A stretch of 64,000 nt of DNA, from the NCBI GenBank assembly GCA_030710605.1, contig CP092865.1, positions 28,096,801 through 28,160,800 on the forward strand, written 5' to 3'. The translations under genes were made by a program, and so were the position numbers. This document shows, one piece after another, positions 43,622 to 54,484 of this stretch; positions within the stretch are counted from its first letter, which is position 1; each line of letters opens with the position of its first letter. The notes under the pieces are model-generated. The model ran no database searches. It was not told the origin of the DNA and was given only the letters and a program-made list of their open reading frames with translations. Source of the stretch: Cordylochernes scorpioides (lineage: Eukaryota; Arthropoda; Arachnida; Pseudoscorpiones; Chernetidae).

Positions 43622-44010
43622 AAAAATTACCGTGTCGATCCGGGCCACGAAAGAAGTTTAAGGCAACAAGACTATTCTATTCCTAAGGCTGGACTGACTA
43701 AATTTATTCTTACGTCCTATTTATAGCACAAATACATTAAATTCAAACTATGTAAATTAGGAAGAAGAAATATGCAAAGAGCAAATATGCAAAGACACAA
43801 CACCCCTCCCCTCTAGTAATATCCCATTAACGTCGCCAAATTATTGTCTTATCGATCCGGGCCACGAAAGAAGTTTAAGGCAACAAGGCTACTATTTTCC
43901 TAAGGCTGGACTGACTAACTTTATTCTTACGTCCTATTTATAGCACAAAATACGTTAAATTAAAACTATGTAAATTAAAGAAGAACAAATATGAAAAGAC
44001 ACAACAAAAA
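43622..44010 (-). mobile_element. miniature LTR element (TRIM/SMART-like): LTR-PBS-PPT-LTR
   Basis: Two LTRs read on the minus strand: 5' LTR 43840-44006 (167 bp) and 3' LTR 43626-43802 (177 bp), both starting TGTTGTGTCTTT and closely similar throughout. Each has a TATAAATAGG-type TATA box and a GAATAAA polyadenylation signal. The 37-bp interior starts 1-2 bp past the 5' LTR with a PBS-like TGGCGACGTTAATGGG (43823-43838) and ends with a polypurine tract AGAGGGGAGGGG (43803-43814) touching the 3' LTR. AAAA flanks both sides (43622-43625, 44007-44010) as a possible 4-bp target duplication. It has every cis element needed for reverse transcription and no gene; movement would need an autonomous partner. 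Confidence 0.8.
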
Positions 44011-44345
44011 TCATCTTGTAAGATAGTATTATATTCATAATCAACAAACAAAGTAAAATTTCGAGTTTGAACAATAACAGAAGACAATATACTGCCACCT
44101 TTTTATTTTTAAAGAAATTACAAAAGGTTTCGAAACAAGCCCTCCATCATCTTGAAGCAGATTGTAGAAAAATGAAATTTACTACAATGTACATCAAGCT
44201 AATGAAAAGCATGCCTGAACGCTTCTGTAATTCCTTTTAATAAGGCGTTACTTTTTACTCTTTTGCTATTATTCTTTTGCTATCAATAATTTGAAAAGCT
44301 TTGAAGCATAGTTACTCAACAGGTGTGTTGAACCTCTGTCGAGAA
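44011..44345. other. anonymous AT-rich DNA
   Basis: No gene or family recognised. Confidence 0.5.
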
Positions 44346-44349
44346 GATA

Positions 44350-44510
44350 GAATATGGTTTTACGGACTACTAACCAAAGTATATGATTTTTTAGCCCAAA
44401 AATGAATGTAGCAAGCAGACAAACCGCAATACACTATAGCAAAGTATCAAGGTGCTGCACGCCACCTAGGTTGTTCAAAAAAGGTTAGATTCCCCAGGTC
44501 AGGGAATATA
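44350..44510 (-). repeat. dispersed repeat R2, copy 2
   Basis: Matches 34909-35060 with small indels. It ends next to the LINE tail that starts at about 44528. Confidence 0.55.
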
Positions 44511-44527
44511 AAAAGAAAAACAGGTGT

Positions 44528-44745
44528 TTTTTATTTTATTTCAATTTAAAGCGCTATGTCCCCCTAGGGATACTTGCGCTGTCATACATGTATATCTTTA
44601 CATTTGTCTATACATGTATATACAATACTTTTAGGCCGTGAATAGGATAGTCATATGATGTTAACAATGAGAAAGAGAGAAAAAAGGCGAGAAAAAAAGA
44701 ACTGTTTACAAAAGAAAGAAGTGTCTAGCAATATGTACAATAAAC
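44528..44745 (-). mobile_element. LINE 3' end (AGCGCTATGTCC tail family), copy 3
   Basis: TTTATTTCAATTTAAAGCGC then TATGTCCCCCTAGGGATACT and the GCCGTGAATAGGATAGTCAT UTR, as at 36664. Shorter on the right. Confidence 0.65.
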
Positions 44746-45485
44746 AGGTTTTGATTATGTCGAGAAGGATTGATAATAAAAAAAAATTATATTTCAGAAG
44801 AATCTGTTTGTTAAAACATCTATATTGGGGCAGGCTTCCCAGTAATTGTATAGTGTTGAGTCGAAGCAGACGAAGATTTACGTTCTAGGTCAGTGAGTAT
44901 CTGTTCTACTTATCAAGTACTAAAATACTAATTAGCTTTTTTATTCCACGCTCTCAGTCAGAAAGTGGGTTAAGTATTATCATAAAATTGGCGAAGTCTC
45001 ACATATTTTTCTTAAGTCTCCCAAACACTCTGGCTCCCACATAACTTCATCAATAGATGTTATTACACTTCTGTTTCTTATTTTTTGGTGTTATGCTGTT
45101 AACAGGCTCGATGGTAATTGAAAATGTATCTCCATTATTTTCACGATTTCTCATTCAATAATTAAAGCATGAATAACATTGGTTGCTATATTTTTCTATA
45201 CATTATAGGTATAGCTGGTAGGTCTAGAATTCGCTAAATGAATGTCCATTTAGACCCATTAGCTAAATGGTATTTACATCATTTAGATTTTGTAATTATT
45301 CTATTAGGCCTGTTGAAGGTCGCAGGAAAAACCCGAAATTATTGAATGGGACTTTTATAAAGAGACAATAGATTAATGAAGAAAGTTCTGGAGAGTAAAA
45401 TGAATGGGAGAAGAATGATTGAGATTAAAAGAATTCGTCTTATATGATTAGTTGAGAGGGCGACGCTATAAGGAAAGTTCGAGCA
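44746..45485. other. anonymous AT-rich DNA
   Basis: No gene or family recognised. Confidence 0.5.
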
Positions 45486-45489
45486 CTAA

Positions 45490-45940
45490 GTTCTGCTAAA
45501 GAATTCACAGTAAATACTAGCGGGTACAAGTCCCTGTCAAAGAGTCCATAGCAAGTACAAGATCGGGTGCAAAGCCCTGTCAAAGAGACCCTAGCAAGTA
45601 CAAGCTCGGGCACAAAGCCCTGTCAAATAGTCCATAGCAAGTACAAGCTCGGGTACAAAGCCCTGTCAAATAGTCCATAGCAAGTACAAGCTCGGGCACA
45701 AAGCCCTGTCAAATAGTCCATAGCAAGTACAAGCTCGGGTACAAAGCCCTGTCAAAGAGTCCATAGCAAGTACAAGCTCGGGTACAAAGCCCTGTCAAAT
45801 AGTCCATAGCAAGTACATATCTGGTACAAAGCCCTGTCAAAGAGACCATAGCAATTACAAGCTCGGGTGCAAAGCCCTGTCAAAGAGTCCATAGCAAGTA
45901 CAAGCTTGGGTATACGAATCCCGTCAAAGAATCCTATTTA
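45490..45940. repeat. 43-bp tandem minisatellite
   Basis: About ten units built on CCATAGCAAGTACAAGCTCG and GGTACAAAGCCCTGTCAAA. Spacing of 43 bp is clear from 45551 to 45594 and onward. Low divergence; the outer units decay. Confidence 0.93.
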
Positions 45941-46195
45941 AAATAACGTATTAAATATCAAGTTTTATTTAAGAAAAAAACAAACTCCAGTACAAGTACA
46001 AGGTCCTGAACACCAAGTATTGTTAAAGAAACCCGGTACAAGGTCTAGAACGTGCCATGGTGTCTAGACCGGTGACATAACTCTGGCGTGGCGCCCATTG
46101 GAACGACGCACCCACCGTGGCAGCCGCTCCCACGCATCCAAGCATGGTGCGCACGCACATCTGTGTGCTTAACTCCCCGGTCTTGTGGCTCGATA
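45941..46195. other. CpG-rich patch between two minisatellites
   Basis: 46045-46195 is GC- and CpG-rich against an AT-rich background. A minus-strand frame reads GELSTQMCVRTMLGCVGAAA and further, and another frame is open for 73 residues. I recognise neither. It may be an exon relic or part of an element. Confidence 0.35.
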
Positions 46196-47815
46196 AGTCT
46201 TGTTTGGCTGCTTAGGAAGTTTGGTTTAGAACAGAATGGACTATAGCACATACAGTTTTGGTACACACCTATTTAGATACAAGAATGGACTATTTTAAAC
46301 CATTATTGATAAAAATAGGTCATTATTGTCGTTTTTGGACATTTAGGAAGGTTTTGTTTAGAACATATTTGACAAGTAATTACTGATTTTTAGAACTTGT
46401 CAGTCTTGTTTGGACGTTTAGGAAAGTTTTGTTTAGGACAGATTTGATAAGTAATTACTGATGTTTAGGATACTCTTGTTCGGACGTTGAGAAAGGTTTG
46501 TTTGGGATATATTTGGTTAGTTCAAAGATTTGATGATGTTTAGGCTTTGAAAGTTTTGTTTGGATGTTTAGAAAGGTTTTGTTAAGACAGATTTTGCAAG
46601 TAATTACTGATGTTTAAGATAGTCTTGTTCAGACGTTGAGAAAGGTTTGTTTAGGACAGAATTGAATAGTTCAAAGATTTAATGATGTTAAGGCCTTGGC
46701 AGTCTTGTTTGGCGGTTTAGGAAGGTTCTTTGTTTAGGACAGATTTGACAAGTAATAACTGATGTTTAGGCCTTGGTAGTCTTGTTTGGCGGTTTAGGAA
46801 GGTTTTGTTTAGGACAGATTTGACAAGTAAATACTGATGTTTAGGCCTTGGTAGTCTTGTTTGGCGGTTTAGGAAGGTTTTGTTTAGGACAGATTTGACA
46901 AGTAAATACTGATGTTTAGGCCTTGGTAGTCTTGTTTGGCGGTTTAGAAAGGTTTTGTTTAGGACAGATTTAACAAGTAAATACTGATATTTAGGCCTTG
47001 GTAGTCTTGTTTGGCGGTTTAGGAAGGTTTTGTTTAGGACAGATTTGACAAGTAAATACTGATGTTTAGGCCTTGGTAGTCTTGTTTGGCGGTTTAGGAA
47101 GGTTTTGTTTAGGACAGATTTGACAAGTAAATACTGATGTTTAGGCCTTGGTAGTCTTGTTTGGCGGTTTAGGAAGGTTTTGTTTAAGACAGATTTGACA
47201 AGTAAATACTGATGTTTAGGCCTTGGTAGTCTTGTTTGGCGGTTTAGGAAGGTTTTGTTTAGGACAGATTTGACAAGTAAATACTGATGTTTAGGCCTTG
47301 GTAGTCTTGTTTGGCGGTTTAGGGAGGTTTTGTTTAGGACAGATTTGACAAGTAAATACTGAAGTTTAGGCCTTGGTAGTCTTGTTTGGCGGTTTAGAAA
47401 GGTTTTGCTTAGGACAGATTTAACAAGTAAATACTGATGTTTAGGCCTTGGTAGTCTTGTTTGGCGGTTTAGAAAGGTTTTGTTTAGGACAGATTTAACA
47501 AGTAAATACTGATATTTAGGCCTTGGTAGTCTTGTTTGAACGTTTAGGAAGGTTTTGTTTAGGACAGATTTAACAAGTAAATACTGATATTTAGGCCTTG
47601 GTAGTCTTGTTTGAACGTTTAGGAAGGTTTTGTTTAGGACAGATTTGACAAGTAAATACTGATGTTTAGGCCTTGGTAGTCTTGTTTGAACGTTTAAGAA
47701 GGTTTTGTTTAGGACAGATTTGACGAGTAATTACTGATGGTTAGACCTTGACAGTCTTGTTTGGACGTTTAAGTAGGACAGAATTGGTTTGTTCAAATAA
47801 GTATTGATGTTTAGA
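46196..47815. repeat. 75-bp tandem array
   Basis: CCTTGGTAGTCTTG recurs at 46771, 46846, 46921, 46996, 47071 and onward at exactly 75 bp. About 14 units are well ordered (46690-47740); degenerate units extend to both sides. Each unit has three TTTAGG motifs (TTTAGGCC, TTTAGGAAGG, TTTAGGACAG). Confidence 0.95.
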
Positions 47816-47979
47816 CTCTAAATCGTGTTTAAAGGGATGGGGGTGTTTGGAAGAGTTTTTTTTTTTTTGTAAGAATACAATGGGCATGTTCACAAATAAT
47901 TATTAATATTTAGGTCTTGATAATATTATGTGGAGGTTTAAGAATGTTTATTCTATAGTGGTCCTAGTGACCTATTTTA

Positions 47980-48350
47980 CAACAACAGCAACAAAAAGCT
48001 TAATTAAGACCTTTTAGTCTTATACAGATTCTCCGAGTAGAAATGTAAGGTACATGCAGGAATAACTAATAATAACAGTAATAATCAATGTTTTTATTAT
48101 TTTTTTAAAGCTAATCACATTTAATGGTTTTATTTAAAATTTGCAAGCTGCAACTTGGTGCAACAATATACAGGAAAACTTAATAAAGACAATCAAGCTA
48201 ATAAGTAGATTAGTATTGGTAAATTGAGGAAAAAGAAATTTCTTATGTATAAATTCACCACAGAGTCTCTGCAAATGAAAAAAAAAGTAAAATCTAATCA
48301 AATATAATATTAATAATGAAATTCATATATACAAGAAAAACCTAATTAAG
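47980..48350 (-). mobile_element. LINE 3' region, copy at 48 kb
   Basis: CAACAACAGCAACAAAAAGC tail, then the AAGACCTTTTAGTCTTATAC hairpin, CAGATTCTCCGAGTAGAAAT and the module shared with 14.9 and 43.1 kb (CAGGAAAACTTAATAAAGAC and further). Confidence 0.7.
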
Positions 48351-49395
48351 ATAATTGGACCCATTTTAAAGCTTGATTATGTTTAGACATTTGAAGGATC
48401 TTAGAAAAGTTTTGTACATTCCTAATTCAACGATTAATTTAAGTACATTCACATAATGTGTTTGAAGTTTATATGTTAATTTTGTAATTATTCTTATTTT
48501 ATAATTCATAGAAGCATTTTTTCTGGCAGACATATTCAATATTTATCATAAACATTTTTAAATATTGTTTTTTTTTTCTTAGTTATCAAATCATTTGCAA
48601 TTGTAGTTTCATTTTTGTTTTGTTGTGTTCCTTTTTAAGCAATAAAATATATAGAACTAAGGTGTAATATTCAATTCAAGCATATGGAACCAACATCGAT
48701 TCATTTTTAAAACAAATCAAATTCATAAGCTTATACAACTTTCACTTTTTTATATACAATGTTTAGTTTTTTTTTTTTTTAGATTTCACATTATATCAAC
48801 CTAGTTACTTACGAACGATTCATTACATTAGGAAACTAGTATTTGTTCAAAACTCAAAACGTGAATTTTATAAAAGACTAAACATTAAAAACATGAATTT
48901 AAATAAATTTTATTAAAGATTGTGTATTGTCCAAACATATTGACATTTTACTTTTATGTAGAGAAAATAATCCATTATTAAAATTATTATAGCGTCGTGT
49001 TAATTGTTATTTGGTATATAAATATTATTTTTGTAGAAATGAGGATCTATAAACAAATGGAGTAATAAAGTTTATCTAAACAGCTCCTTACTGAGCACAC
49101 ATTTTGCTATAATAACTACACATTATATAATTAAAAAAACAGTCTAGTAGAGCGGTTTGATAGATTAAACTGGCAAAACTGCTAATGAACCATGTCCTCC
49201 CATTTTATTACTACAGCATGAGGTCTGTAGAAATAGTTTCAATTATATGAAAAAGTAACGTTAAAATTGTATCAATTTTGATTGGTAGAAGGTTCTATGA
49301 TATATAATGATAATCGACTTTTTCTCATTTTGGTTTCCTTTTCTTCTCCATCATGCGCTGTGGTATAATACGAAATCAATAAATTAGGTATGTGG
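48351..49395. other. AT-rich DNA with one short dispersed repeat
   Basis: About 49140-49210 is the inverse of the short repeat at 56.45 kb (GGTTTGATAGATTAAACTGG, AAAACTGCTAATGAACC). The rest is anonymous. Confidence 0.5.
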
Positions 49396-49399
49396 TTTT

Positions 49400-50470
49400 T
49401 ATCTTAGGCCTGCCAGGCATATATTAGGCCTGTTGATCATATCTTAGACCTGCCAGGCATATATTAGGCCTGTTGGTCATATCTTAGGCCTGTCAGGCAT
49501 ATATTAGATCTGTTAGTCATATTTTAGGCCTGTCTTGTATATATTAGGCTTGTCCTGTATATATTAGGCCTGTTGGTCATATCTTAGGCCTCTCAGGCAA
49601 ATATTAGGCCTGTTGATCATATCTTAGGCCTGCCAGGCATATATTAGGCCTGTTGGTCATATCTTAGGCCTGTCAGGCATATATTATATCTGTTAGTCAT
49701 ATTTTAGGCCTGTCATGTATATATTAGGCTTGTCCTGTATATATTAGGCCTGTTGGTCATATCTTAGGCCTCTCAGGCATATATTAGGCCTGTTGATCAT
49801 ATTTTAGGCCTGCCAGGCATATATTAGGCCTGTTGGTCATATCTTAGGCCTGTCAGGCATATATTAGATCTGTTAGTCATCTCTTAGGCCTGTCATGTAT
49901 ATATTAGGCTTGTCATGTATATATTAGGCCTGTTGTCATATCTTAGGCCTGTCAAGCATATATTAGGCCTGTTGGTCATATCTTAGGCCTGTCATGTATA
50001 TATTAGATCTGTTGGTCATATCTTAGGCCTGTCATATATATATTAGGCCTGTTGGTCATATCTTAGGCCTGTCAGGCATATATTAGATCTGTTAGTCATC
50101 TCTTAGGCCTGTCATGTATATATTAGGCTTGTCATGTATATATTAGGCCTGTTGGTCATATCTTAGGCCTGTCAAGCATATATTAGGCCTGTTAGTCATA
50201 TCTTATGTTTGTCATGTATATATTAGGCCTGTTGGTCATATCTTAGGCCTGTCAAGCATATATTAGGCCTGTTGGTCATATCTTAGGCTTGTCATGTGTA
50301 TATTAGGCCTGTTGGTCATATATTAGGCCTGTTGGTCATATATTAGGCCTGTTGGTCATATATTAGGCCTGTCAGGCATATATTAGGTATGTTGGTTTTA
50401 TATTAGGCATGTGTTAGGTATGACTTGGGCCTATTAGGCCCAACTTAGGCCTGTTAGGCATAGGTTAAAC
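49400..50470. repeat. 20-bp tandem array with alternating monomers
   Basis: Monomers of 20 bp alternate between CATATATTAGGCCTGTTGGT and CATATCTTAGGCCTGTCAGG types, giving a 40-bp dimer and longer recurring blocks. Nearly every monomer contains TTAGGCCTGT. About 50 monomers. No coding signal. Confidence 0.95.
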
Positions 50471-50745
50471 CTGTTAGAAACGCGCCGTACATTTCTATAT
50501 TTGGTCAACACGCTATACAATAAATAACTACAAATTTCTTCCTCTTTGTGCCAGACCGGTTTCCTCGTGGAACGCTTTCCTTTACTTCTAACCTCAAACC
50601 TGAATTGATTTTTAATGATTTTCTTCCATTGGGTGTAGTAGCAGGTAGGTTTTCTCCCTCTTTCATCCTATCTCTCTTTAACTCTTTTATTCTCCCATAT
50701 GGAAACTGACATTGAAACTACTTGTTTATTACAACATCGTCCATA
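50471..50745. other. anonymous DNA
   Basis: No gene or repeat recognised. Confidence 0.5.
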
Positions 50746-50749
50746 TGCA

Positions 50750-51037
50750 AGGTTGTCCCAAAAGTTCGTAAACAATTACAAAAAAATTGAAATACCAATA
50801 TTATTTGCCATTATGTATAATGTCTTTGTATTATGTATAAAGTAATTGTATTATGTATCATTATGTATTCGCCGTTATGTATAATGTCTTTGTATTATGT
50901 ACAATACATCTTTGTATTATGTATTCGCCGTAATAATATTATTCGCCGTTATGTATAATGTCTTTGTATTATGTATTCACCGTAATAATATTATTCGTCA
51001 AGTAATAAGAAAAAACACGAACCTTTGGGACAACCTT
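50750..51037. mobile_element. MITE, GGTTGTCC family, long form
   Basis: AAGGTTGTCCCAAAAGTTCG at the left and CACGAACCTTTGGGACAACC at the right. The interior has a small tandem repeat (TAATGTCTTTGTATTATGTA type) and shares its right part, inverted, with 22801-22895. 288 bp. Confidence 0.7.
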
Positions 51038-51082
51038 ATATAAGGCTATATATAAGGTGATTATATAATGATATATGTGTGT

Positions 51083-51118
<36 letters not shown>

Positions 51119-51382
51119 TTCTTCATCGATGTCTTCTATTGCTAAAAGACCCATATGGAAAACTGTTCTGTTCCCACTTACAGATGTTGATAATACCGAA
51201 TTTTATAAATTCGAGTTTTTGATTTTAAAGTAGTTTCAACCCGAAGCTCTTTAGAATTAAAAAAAAAAAAATGTTTGAGCGATTGGTTAAGGATCCTAAA
51301 TGGAAGATGTAGGGATTTGAGGTTTCTATATCAAACTATCAGGGAGTTATGAGCCTAAAACTACCAAATTTTGATAAATAAA

Positions 51383-51467
51383 TTGAAGAAGGAATCAAAG
51401 TTTACGGTGATGAGTTTCTTTTATTATAAAAGAAATTCGTCACGGTAAACTTAGATTCTTTCTTCAA
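51383..51467. repeat. 85-bp near-perfect hairpin
   Basis: Arms of about 40 bp run from TTGAAGAAGGAATC to its inverse GATTCTTTCTTCAA, with about six mismatches and a tiny loop inside TTTTATTATAAAA. Size and shape would suit a microRNA precursor or a very small fold-back element. No promoter is evident. Confidence 0.7.
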
Positions 51468-52318
51468 GATGATGTCTGGCGATTCTTTCTTTTGTAATTT
51501 GATTAATAACTGTGAGCTTCTATACTAAAAAATTGTCGACATTGGTATCGGGGTTTATTTATTCGAATCTTTGATTTTGATTATTCCCCAGGTTTGAAAC
51601 AAAGAAAGATCGACATTTTCAAATTGTCTAAATTCCTACATATCATTACATCTATCGTTGATCATTCTTTCTTTGAAAGGGCTATCGTGTTATGATATGT
51701 ATATAAAGAAATAGGTACTTTATTATATTTTAGGTTGAATTTTTGAAATTATATAAGCAAATATATATATAATTGACTTAATGCGTAGAGACTAGAATTG
51801 AAGCACACATTTTAATAGCTATACAGTTTAACTATTCTTTAAAACTATTCTTAAAATGAATAGTTGCCCCCCATTAAATTATCTATACAATATACTTCAT
51901 AACTATATTCATAGGTGATACTGGTTTTATTCTTATTTGATTTCCTATTCTTATATACCTGCCTTTCAAACATTTTCTTATCAATTTTTAGAATTTTTTT
52001 TTAATTTTGAAAAGTAAAATGCAAACTTAAATAAATGTAGCGCTTTAGTTTCGATATCTCGAATTTTGTGCAGATCAATCGTCTGCCAATGATCTCTCAG
52101 TGGAATTTCTTAATTAGAACAATCACAGAATAGCTGTGTTGGTTTATGTAGTGAACAAAACCACCGGTCGCTGAAACCAGTAGTTAAATTAGGTCATCCA
52201 TGGATGCAACTTCATAATTTGACCACGGATATAGGATATTTAGGCTTAATTCTAGAAATGTAGTGCAACAGGACAGGCAGGGAATCCCTGACATCTACAT
52301 GCTCTTTGACAGGTTGTG
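51468..52318. other. anonymous AT-rich DNA
   Basis: No gene or family recognised. Confidence 0.5.
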
Positions 52319-52654
52319 CCTGTAGTACAATAACAACAACAAAAAGCCTTAATTAAGGACAATCGTCCCATACAGGATCCTCCCAGATGGCTAAATAGAA
52401 GTAAAATAGCAGTCATCTAAAGAGAATGGAAATTAAGATCGACCTTTTTTTCAAGTTGGATCCATAATCTGTGTTGCGCCTATTATCGGTGCTGTTTTCC
52501 AGAATTTGTGAAAAGATAATGCATTGGGTTTTCTTTTTACCGCTTTTGCCATTAGAACATATAGCGACTTGTTTTATAACCAATCTTATAACGGAGAATT
52601 TCTCTCTCTTCATCCAGTGCCGGACAATAAAACATGCACCTGTAGTACAATAAC
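52319..52654 (-). mobile_element. LINE-tail insertion with 16-bp target duplication
   Basis: CCTGTAGTACAATAAC occurs at 52319-52334 and 52639-52654. The 304-bp insert ends on the left with CAACAACAAAAAGCC, AATTAAGGAC and CATACAGGATCC (3' end, minus strand). A 66-residue minus-strand frame lies inside (52413-52613); it is not recognised and may be the end of the LINE protein. Confidence 0.8.
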
Positions 52655-52689
52655 TATAAAACCTCTAACCACCATGATACTTATGCTCA

Positions 52690-53002
52690 GTACGGATTCT
52701 ATGTCGTTGTTGTCGTGTCCAATGAAGAGCCTCAGATATCTCCATGCATCTCTATCACAGCAGTCGCAATGTCCACTATCTTAGGTGTGTAAAGTTGCTG
52801 CTCTGGGTCCATGTCAATTTCCTGCAAGGCTGCGGCCATTGCTGGGCATGAGAATATGTGAGTAGGTGTTAGTTCCACACCAGGACAGTTGTTACATGTC
52901 CTATAGGTTCTTGTGCCATCTGGATGTATTGTCATTCCTTTATCGTGTTTTGTTCTGAGTCTTGTTATGTACGAATTGTACATATATATGTACGGATTCT
53001 AT
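52690..53002 (-). mobile_element. jockey-like LINE, 5'-truncated, with target duplication
   Basis: GTACGGATTCTAT flanks the insert (52690-52702, 52990-53002). The 287-bp insert encodes, on the minus strand (52983 to 52732), 83 residues ending in GDI. Landmarks are ITRLRTKHDKGMTIHPDGTR, YRTCNNCPGVELTPTHIFSC and QQLYTPKIVDIATAVIEMHG. CxxC...HxFxCP is the zinc-type tail of jockey-clade polyproteins. This is the best-preserved copy of four in the window. The UTR is very short and ends in CAACAACGAC-type repeats. Confidence 0.85.
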
Positions 53003-53123
53003 CGTGGGGATAAGTAAAATATATATTCAGGGAATCTCTAAGCAGAATAGTAAGATACGAAGTAAAATACGTTCTATAGGTTAACAGTACAGTACACAAA
53101 TAAGATCGCGCGTTATTAGAGCA

Positions 53124-53340
53124 ATGCCCTACACCCAGAACGTGATGATCCACAACAAGGCAGTTGAAGAGAGCACCAAGGAATGCCCCGCAAGGCATGC
53201 CAACTTAATGGCAGGCGGAAAACTGCCCGAGGTCGAGTGGGTCTTAGCCTTCCGTTGGCGGATGAATCGGTCGGTTTCTCCTCCAGCTGACCCTGCCTTC
53301 GTGTTCTTGTTACCTCAACTATACAATCCAGGCGAGAAAC
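53124..53340 (+). other. coding-like GC-rich stretch, unidentified
   Basis: An ATG at 53124 opens a frame with many C/G third positions (MPYTQNVMIHNKAVEESTKE, then CPARHANLMAGGKLPEVEWV) to about codon 75, after which it becomes AT-rich. The opposite strand is also open over part of it. No known domain is recognised. Could be an exon, a gene remnant or an element piece. Confidence 0.3.
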
Positions 53341-53644
53341 ACCATGAGATTTTCATTATTCTGACATTCCAGCGACACATTTTCACTCTCTTTTCAAGAT
53401 TTTTGATTAAAAATTGAATATTATGGAGTTAACGGTTTATGGGAATTAGAAACAAAGAGTTTAATGATGGTAAATGTTACTTGGATTTTTAATTTAAAAA
53501 TTAGATTTCTACTATCCTTATCATGCGTGATAATAAGTTGGTAAGACATATCATTTGTTGAAGATTCTAACGGTTTCATTAGATATATGTCGAAACCACC
53601 ATTATATATTAGCGTATATTACTTGTAAAGTAAGTTGTAAAGTT

Positions 53645-53762
53645 ACATTTGTAAACTGCTTTTCACATGTGTAGACATGTGGTGCACTTACAGTAAAAGC
53701 AGTCGCTTACTTCTACCGACCATGATTATCATGACCTTTGCCACGTGTACTAGGGATAATAA
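53645..53762 (+). mobile_element. SINE 3' half
   Basis: CTGCTTTTCACATGTGTAGA, AGTAAAAGCAGTCGC and GCCACGTGTACTAGGGATAA match the 3' half of the full SINEs. The head is absent. Confidence 0.75.
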
Positions 53763-54480
53763 TAATTTTTAAAAAACTTGTAAAGTAGGCAAAAGAGAGT
53801 TTACATATATAGAGGCATTGTGCAAAATGGCTTACTATAGGGTCCCATCTTCCTGTGGAAGGAACTACCTACCCCTCCTCATGGTGGAGGGTCGTCCTAG
53901 AGCGGCAGAATGGTGCCAAGCAGAGTTCACGGGATAAGTCTACAGCTCAATCCAAATACAGAGGACACTCACTTATCCTTGAAGTCAAAGGCGTATGAAT
54001 GCGGAAGACAAGGGGAGACTGCCACATTTTCACGCTAAAATCCTCAATGAATCGACCAAATTGACCAAGACAACGTCTTTACACCAGACTTTTGGCTATA
54101 GGTCGAGATCTCTTTGAAGAAAACCTGATTGAAGAAGAATCCCTGTTTTGACCAATATACCCCAAATACTAATTTTAAACCAATACTGTTACTTCACTAT
54201 TACTACGTGATGGGGAGAAAAAAAAAAAAGATGTGCGCTTCTTCATTGTCGAATGTGAAATATTGGAAGTGTGTGTGGAGCTATCTGAACAATCACAGTG
54301 CGCGTGCAGAGCTGACGGCCATTAATCAATCCAATTAAGATATCAAGGTCAGTCTGGTCTAATCTCGGCTCTATTCAGTTGCATCTGCGCGCTAATCTCT
54401 CTGACGACATTGTTGTGGTGGCATCAATGTACAGACAGCCTAACCTAACCACACATTTATTTTTGTCTTTCTCTCATCCC
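53763..54480. other. unclassified DNA, possible LINE relic
   Basis: 53835-54125 is GC-richer and may be decayed retroelement coding DNA (for example LPVEGTTYPSSWW in one frame). No assignment possible by eye. Confidence 0.35.
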
Positions 54481-54484
54481 AAGT

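Noticed and set aside
45490-45940. Regular short repeats that could suggest a CRISPR array
   Set aside because: Units are contiguous with no unique spacers, and the genome is clearly eukaryotic. Same for the 54/62-bp and 75-bp arrays.
49400-50470. Interstitial telomere (TTAGGC repeats)
   Set aside because: The hexamer is never in direct tandem; it recurs once per 20-bp monomer.
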